Under the pieces are notes generated by a model, which was given only the letters and a program-made list of their open reading frames with translations, made no database searches and was not told the origin of the DNA. The position numbers and the translations under genes were made by a program. Shown one piece after another: positions 60,801 to 64,000 of a DNA stretch of 64,000 bases. Location of the stretch: positions 426,081,776 through 426,145,775 of the forward strand of contig NC_090442.1 in assembly GCF_031143425.1 (NCBI RefSeq), read 5' to 3'. The first letter of the stretch is position 1; every line of letters starts with the position of its first letter. This DNA is from Pleurodeles waltl (taxonomy: Eukaryota; Chordata; Amphibia; Caudata; Salamandridae).

Positions 60801-61856
60801 GGGAGTGGGAGTCGTAGTTGGGAGGCGGGAGGGCTTGTCCTATGTGAGGGCTAGGGGGAGGGGACGCAGGGGACGCAGCCGCGGGAAATGGAAAGTGAAA
60901 AACGGTGAAAGAAGGAGGGGGGAGGTGGGAGGGGGTTCCGCAGGGGACGCAGCGGCGGGAAAGTGAAAACGGTGAGAGAAGGAGGGGGAGGCGGGAGGGG
61001 CCGCAGGGGACGCAGCGGCGGGAAAGGGAAAGTGAAAAACAGTGAGAGAAGGAGGGGGGAGGCGGGAGAGGCCGCAGGGGACGCAGCGGCAGGAAAGGGA
61101 AAGTGGAAACGGTGAGAGAAGGAGGAGGGAGGCGGGAGGGGCCGCAGGGGACGCAGCGGCGGGAAAGGGAAAGTGGAAACGGTGAGAGAAGGAGGAGGGA
61201 GGCGGGAGGGGCCGCAGGGGACGCAGCGGCAGGAAAGGGAAAGTGAAAAATGGTGAGAGAAGGAGGGGAGAGGCAGGAGGAGCCGCAGGGGATGCAGGGG
61301 CGGGAAAGGGAAAGTGGAAACGATGAGAGAAGGAGGGGGGAGGTGGGAGGGGCCGCAGGGGACGCAGCGGCGGGAAAGGGAAAGTGAAAAACGGTGAGAG
61401 AAGGAGGGGGGAGGAGGGAGGGGCCGCAGGGGACGCAGCGGCGGGGAAAGAGACACAGTGAAAAACGGGGAGAGAGGAGGTGGCGGGGAGGGCAAAGCGG
61501 GGAGCGACTTACCTGCAGCAGCAGGGTCAAAGGTTGATCCCTGCTAGCGCGCCGCGGCTGCCATAAGAGGAGGGGAGGGTGGGAGTGGTAGCTGGGAGGC
61601 GGGAGGGGCCGCAGGGGACGCAGCGGCGGGAAAGGGAAAGTGAAAAACGGTGAGAGAAGGAGGGGGAGGCGGGAGGAGACGCAGGGGACGCAGCAGCGTG
61701 AAAAGGAAAGTGCAAACGGTGAGAGAAGGAGGGGGGAGGCGGGAGGGGCTGCAGGGGACGCAGTGGCGGGGAAAGTGACAAAGTGAAAAACGGTGAGAGA
61801 GGAGGTGGCGTGGAGGGCAAAGCGGGGAGCGACCTACCTGCAGCAGCAGGGACATT
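57809..61856 (-). mobile_element. L2 LINE, minus strand, 5' and central parts
   Basis: Reading down from 61856: a repeated GC-rich leader (61856-60780), ORF start near 60740 (MRTKGKPVCAWT) with FACHTCRF, endonuclease (VAFLTETWWNDSS near 60400-60360; further blocks in broken frames), a linker region (ATWFTDELLNSKRDCRKLKK near 59655), RT (PNDLKNFRPISLLPFSAKVI near 59060-59000, AAFDTVCHRTL near 58820, GIPQGSSLSPTLFNIY near 58660) and the catalytic box YANDTQ near 58565, where D is replaced by N. The C-terminal part runs to PTSLRK near 57810, where the plus-strand L2 begins. Frame breaks near 58250 and 58925. Confidence 0.9.
60850..61470 (-). repeat. GC-rich ~70-bp tandem monomers in the L2 5' leader
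   Basis: About nine units share gcaggggacgcagcggcggg, then aaagtg-aaa and ggtgagagaaggagg. Spacing is about 70 bp. The leader head (complement of gcggggagcgac-tacctgcagcagcag) occurs twice, at about 61502-61535 and 61815-61850, so the start region is itself duplicated. The 413-residue antisense frame here is a periodicity product. Confidence 0.88.
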
Positions 61857-61869
61857 GTGCATTATAAAC

Positions 61870-62190
61870 TTGCTACTGAAACACTATAATCACATCATTA
61901 TTTTTGAGTATATAGGATTTTAGATGAAGTAAAGATGAATGGGTTGAAGGACGAATAATAAAAATATCCAAAACATCCTGCTGATAACCACTAAGCACAA
62001 TGACTTGGCTGTCCATCAAAACATCAATCACAGTTAAAGACTTTATTGGCATTTCACACCAGTGGACATCCATTGCAAACAAGTCACATTTTATAATAAA
62101 ATCACCCCTATTATCACTTAACTGGCTACATACGATTTTCTTACATCCTTTGGATTCTGATTCCAGACAAAGGAAATCATCTCCCATAGG
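61870..62190 (-). mobile_element. L1-like LINE endonuclease relic
   Basis: The 104-residue minus-strand frame includes VCSQLSDNRGDFIIKCDLFA and later VIVLSGYQQDVLD, which resemble the L1/Tx1 endonuclease positions S-D-x-G-R-F-I and LGGDFNxxLD. The catalytic DFN has become YQQ. Assignment is moderate because the fragment is short. Confidence 0.5.
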
Positions 62191-62294
62191 TGATGAAAAG
62201 CCATTGTTTGATATATGGCGATTATTATCTGTTCATATAAAAATAGATATATTAATGGAATTCAAGAACAACAGTTTAAAATATCCTACACTAA

Positions 62295-63256
62295 GGCCCT
62301 CATTAGAACCCTGGTGGTTGGTGATAAAGTAGTGGTAATACCACCAACAGGCTGGCAGTAAATACCGCCAAATTATGACCATGGCAGAAAGAGCTCAGAT
62401 AGACAGCCACTTTACCACACCGACCGCCAGGGTGGAAACAACAGCGACCTCAGTGGTAGCCGGCTACAGCCATGCAGAAGACCATGTTCTGCCCACCGTA
62501 TAATGACAATCCAATCCGCCACCTTTTCCGGGGCGGTACCAACAACATCAAAAGACTGGCGGAAACACTGCACAGAAGGGAAACTACTCACCTTTGGAGA
62601 CACAGGGAACAACCCCGCCACCATGGAGCCCGTGCTGCAGATTTTTCCAATGATCTTCTACGTCCTGCTCCACCACGAACACCAACGAAGGTGAAGACGA
62701 CCACGGTGAGTACAGCCGCCTAGCACACAGGGGAGAGGGGAAAAAGAGAGCGAAACACACACGCACAACACACACTCCCCCACCCCCAGCACCATACACA
62801 CCATCACATGCAGTAAGAAAACATATATACCCCTCAGGAATAATGCAAGGAAAACATGAATAGATGAAAGTGAGTGTAATATAAATAAATACATCAAAAA
62901 TACGTACGTTCCAATCTAAAAGTATATACATATGTGCAAATCAAGGGACATTGCCCAGTCCTCAATGTGCATGGGCCACATGACAAAATCCAAGGCCCCA
63001 CTTGTCTCCTGCAACAACACGGAGAGAACACTGCAGGGGCATCAGTTCGAAAATAGGCAGGCACCTCAGTGGGACAGGGAACGGGGGTCACCTCAGCCGG
63101 CAGATGGAACAACACCACTGGTCTTGGAGGGGGCAACATACCCAGTACTTGGTTCTGGGGAGTGCAAGGCCACAGTCTCTTAAGTGGGTGACTTGCCCAC
63201 ATGCTCTGGAGGGGGCAACATGCCCTGTGCTTGGTCCTGGGGAGTGCAAGGCCATA
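62295..63256 (-). mobile_element. Deletion derivative of the large Harbinger family, inverted
   Basis: After TAA at 62292-62294 it starts ggccctcattagaaccctgg, which matches the right end of the 8.5-kb Harbinger in reverse orientation, including subterminal ccgccaccttttc-ggggcgg. At 62623 a diverged copy of transposase exon 1 (MEPVLQIFPMIFYVLL) is followed by an in-frame stop and a donor gtgagt at 62706. The interior lacks all other coding exons. Near 63120-63250 there are complements of the 33805-33910 repeat unit. The far end is replaced by another Harbinger end at 63257. Confidence 0.82.
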
Positions 63257-63560
63257 GGCCCTCATTACAACCCTGGCGGTCAAAGACCGCCAGGACTGTT
63301 TCGTCGGAAGCACCGCCAACAGGCTGGCGGTGCTTCCCATGGAATTACGACCGCGGCGGAAGCACTGCGGTCGCACCACCGAGACCGGCGGTTTCCCGCC
63401 ACTTTGTCCCAGCGGTTGTAGGATTATGAGTCCCCCTCCCACCAGCCTTTTCATGGTGGTATGAACCGCCATGAAAAGGCTGTTGGAAAGGGGAGTCGCA
63501 GGGCCCCTGGGGGCCCCTGCACCATGGACCTTTTCACTGCCTGCAGGGTCTTGATCACGG
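63257..63560. mobile_element. Harbinger terminal fragment, non-autonomous
   Basis: Starts ggccctcattacaaccctggcggt, nearly identical to the consensus end seen at 26218, and continues with dense ggcggt/accgcc inverted words and a tcatggtggt...accgccatga hairpin near 63452-63478. The opposite end is not clear, so it may be truncated near 63560. Confidence 0.7.
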
Positions 63561-63789
63561 TACAGAGTACTCCATTCCTCTCAATTTATACTCTCTTTCC
63601 CAGTTTGCCCCCACTGTCAAAAACATTAGTGTCTATTTACATTAATACCCATATCCATACAAAATTTCTGCTGACAATTACTATATCTTAGCCAGGGGCT
63701 GAGGCAGAGGACGTGGATGGGATAGAAGAAAGGAGTCAATAAATGTAAAAAGACGAGAAGAGGGATCAGAAAGAATAAAAGATTGCATG

Positions 63790-64000
63790 CTGCGCAGCAA
63801 GAAGTAATTACTACAAATTAAGCTCTTTCATTTGAAGTAGAAAACTTAATTGTGAATTTATCAAAATACCAACTAACGAAAGTAGAACAAAAAGTGTTGG
63901 GGAAAGGCCTGAGTTGATGACCTGAGAAACATTTTGACCACGTGCAAATGAAAATTGACATGTACAAATTTATACGGAAATTAAAACTGGCAAAATTCTT
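63790..64000 (+). mobile_element. Penelope-like element, N-terminal start, running off the window
   Basis: The plus frame near 63820 reads LSFEVENLIVNLSKYQLTKV, then EQKVLGKGLS and a stop, then in the same frame after the stop FDHVQMKIDMYKFIRKLKL. This matches the N-terminal block of Penelope-like RT polyproteins, also seen at 46305-46385. The rest lies beyond position 64000. Confidence 0.72.

Noticed and set aside
60289..61530. 413-residue frame rich in Pro, Ser and Ala on the minus strand
   Set aside because: Most of it is the GC-rich monomer array of the L2 leader; only the last part joins the real L2 ORF.
1..64000. tRNA, rRNA or other structured RNA genes
   Set aside because: No cloverleaf or rRNA-like stretch was recognised by eye; hairpins found are transposon palindromes.
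22065..64000. Further CD36 exons downstream
   Set aside because: I looked for a splice-flanked exon continuing the ectodomain after the MINGT motif and found none that I could support.

Overview
The window looks like intronic DNA from a vertebrate with a very large genome, most likely a salamander and plausibly a newt. I infer this from three things: it is filled with nested transposons (L2 LINEs, Ty3/gypsy, Penelope-like elements and PIF/Harbinger), single introns run to tens of kb, and the only host coding sequence I recognise is two small exons. The species is inference; the repeat content is read directly from the sequence.

Host gene. Two plus-strand exons (14425-14516 and 22015-22064) with good splice sites and compatible phases encode an ectodomain piece of a CD36-family scavenger receptor. 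Their intron is 7.5 kb. The next exon must lie more than 41 kb downstream, outside the window, so nearly everything else is intron.

Layout. 1-3.8 kb: a dispersed repeat carrying a 679-bp element made of eight hairpins. 3.8-12.0 kb: a minus-strand L2, then a four-layer nest in which an old LINE holds a foldback element, which holds a plus-strand L2, which holds a 985-bp Harbinger element with TAA target duplications. 12-14.4 kb: the second copy of the dispersed repeat. 14.4-22.1 kb: CD36 exons with LINE relics and hairpin or tandem DNA between them. 22.2-24 kb: a LINE relic and unassigned sequence. 24-37.3 kb: a minus-strand gypsy element split inside its RNase H domain by an 8552-bp Harbinger transposon.

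The Harbinger (26218-34769) is the richest object. It holds a HARBI1-type DDE transposase on the minus strand, with three exons and a 4.4-kb first intron, and two SANT/Myb-like genes on the plus strand. The second SANT-like gene lies wholly inside the transposase intron and ends in 11-residue repeats. Each gene has one or two inactivating lesions but is otherwise coherent, so an intact relative can be predicted.

37.5-47.6 kb: a gypsy copy whose 3' half is inverted against its 5' half with the junction at the LTR end, a third gypsy fragment, and a Penelope-like element. 47.6-53.6 kb: diverged copies of a long interspersed repeat, one interrupted by a 5'-truncated L2. 53.6-61.9 kb: a near full-length plus-strand L2 inserted into a minus-strand L2; the two have unrelated minisatellite 5' leaders. 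61.9-64 kb: an L1-like endonuclease relic, a deletion derivative of the Harbinger family carrying another Harbinger end, and the start of a second Penelope-like element running off the window.
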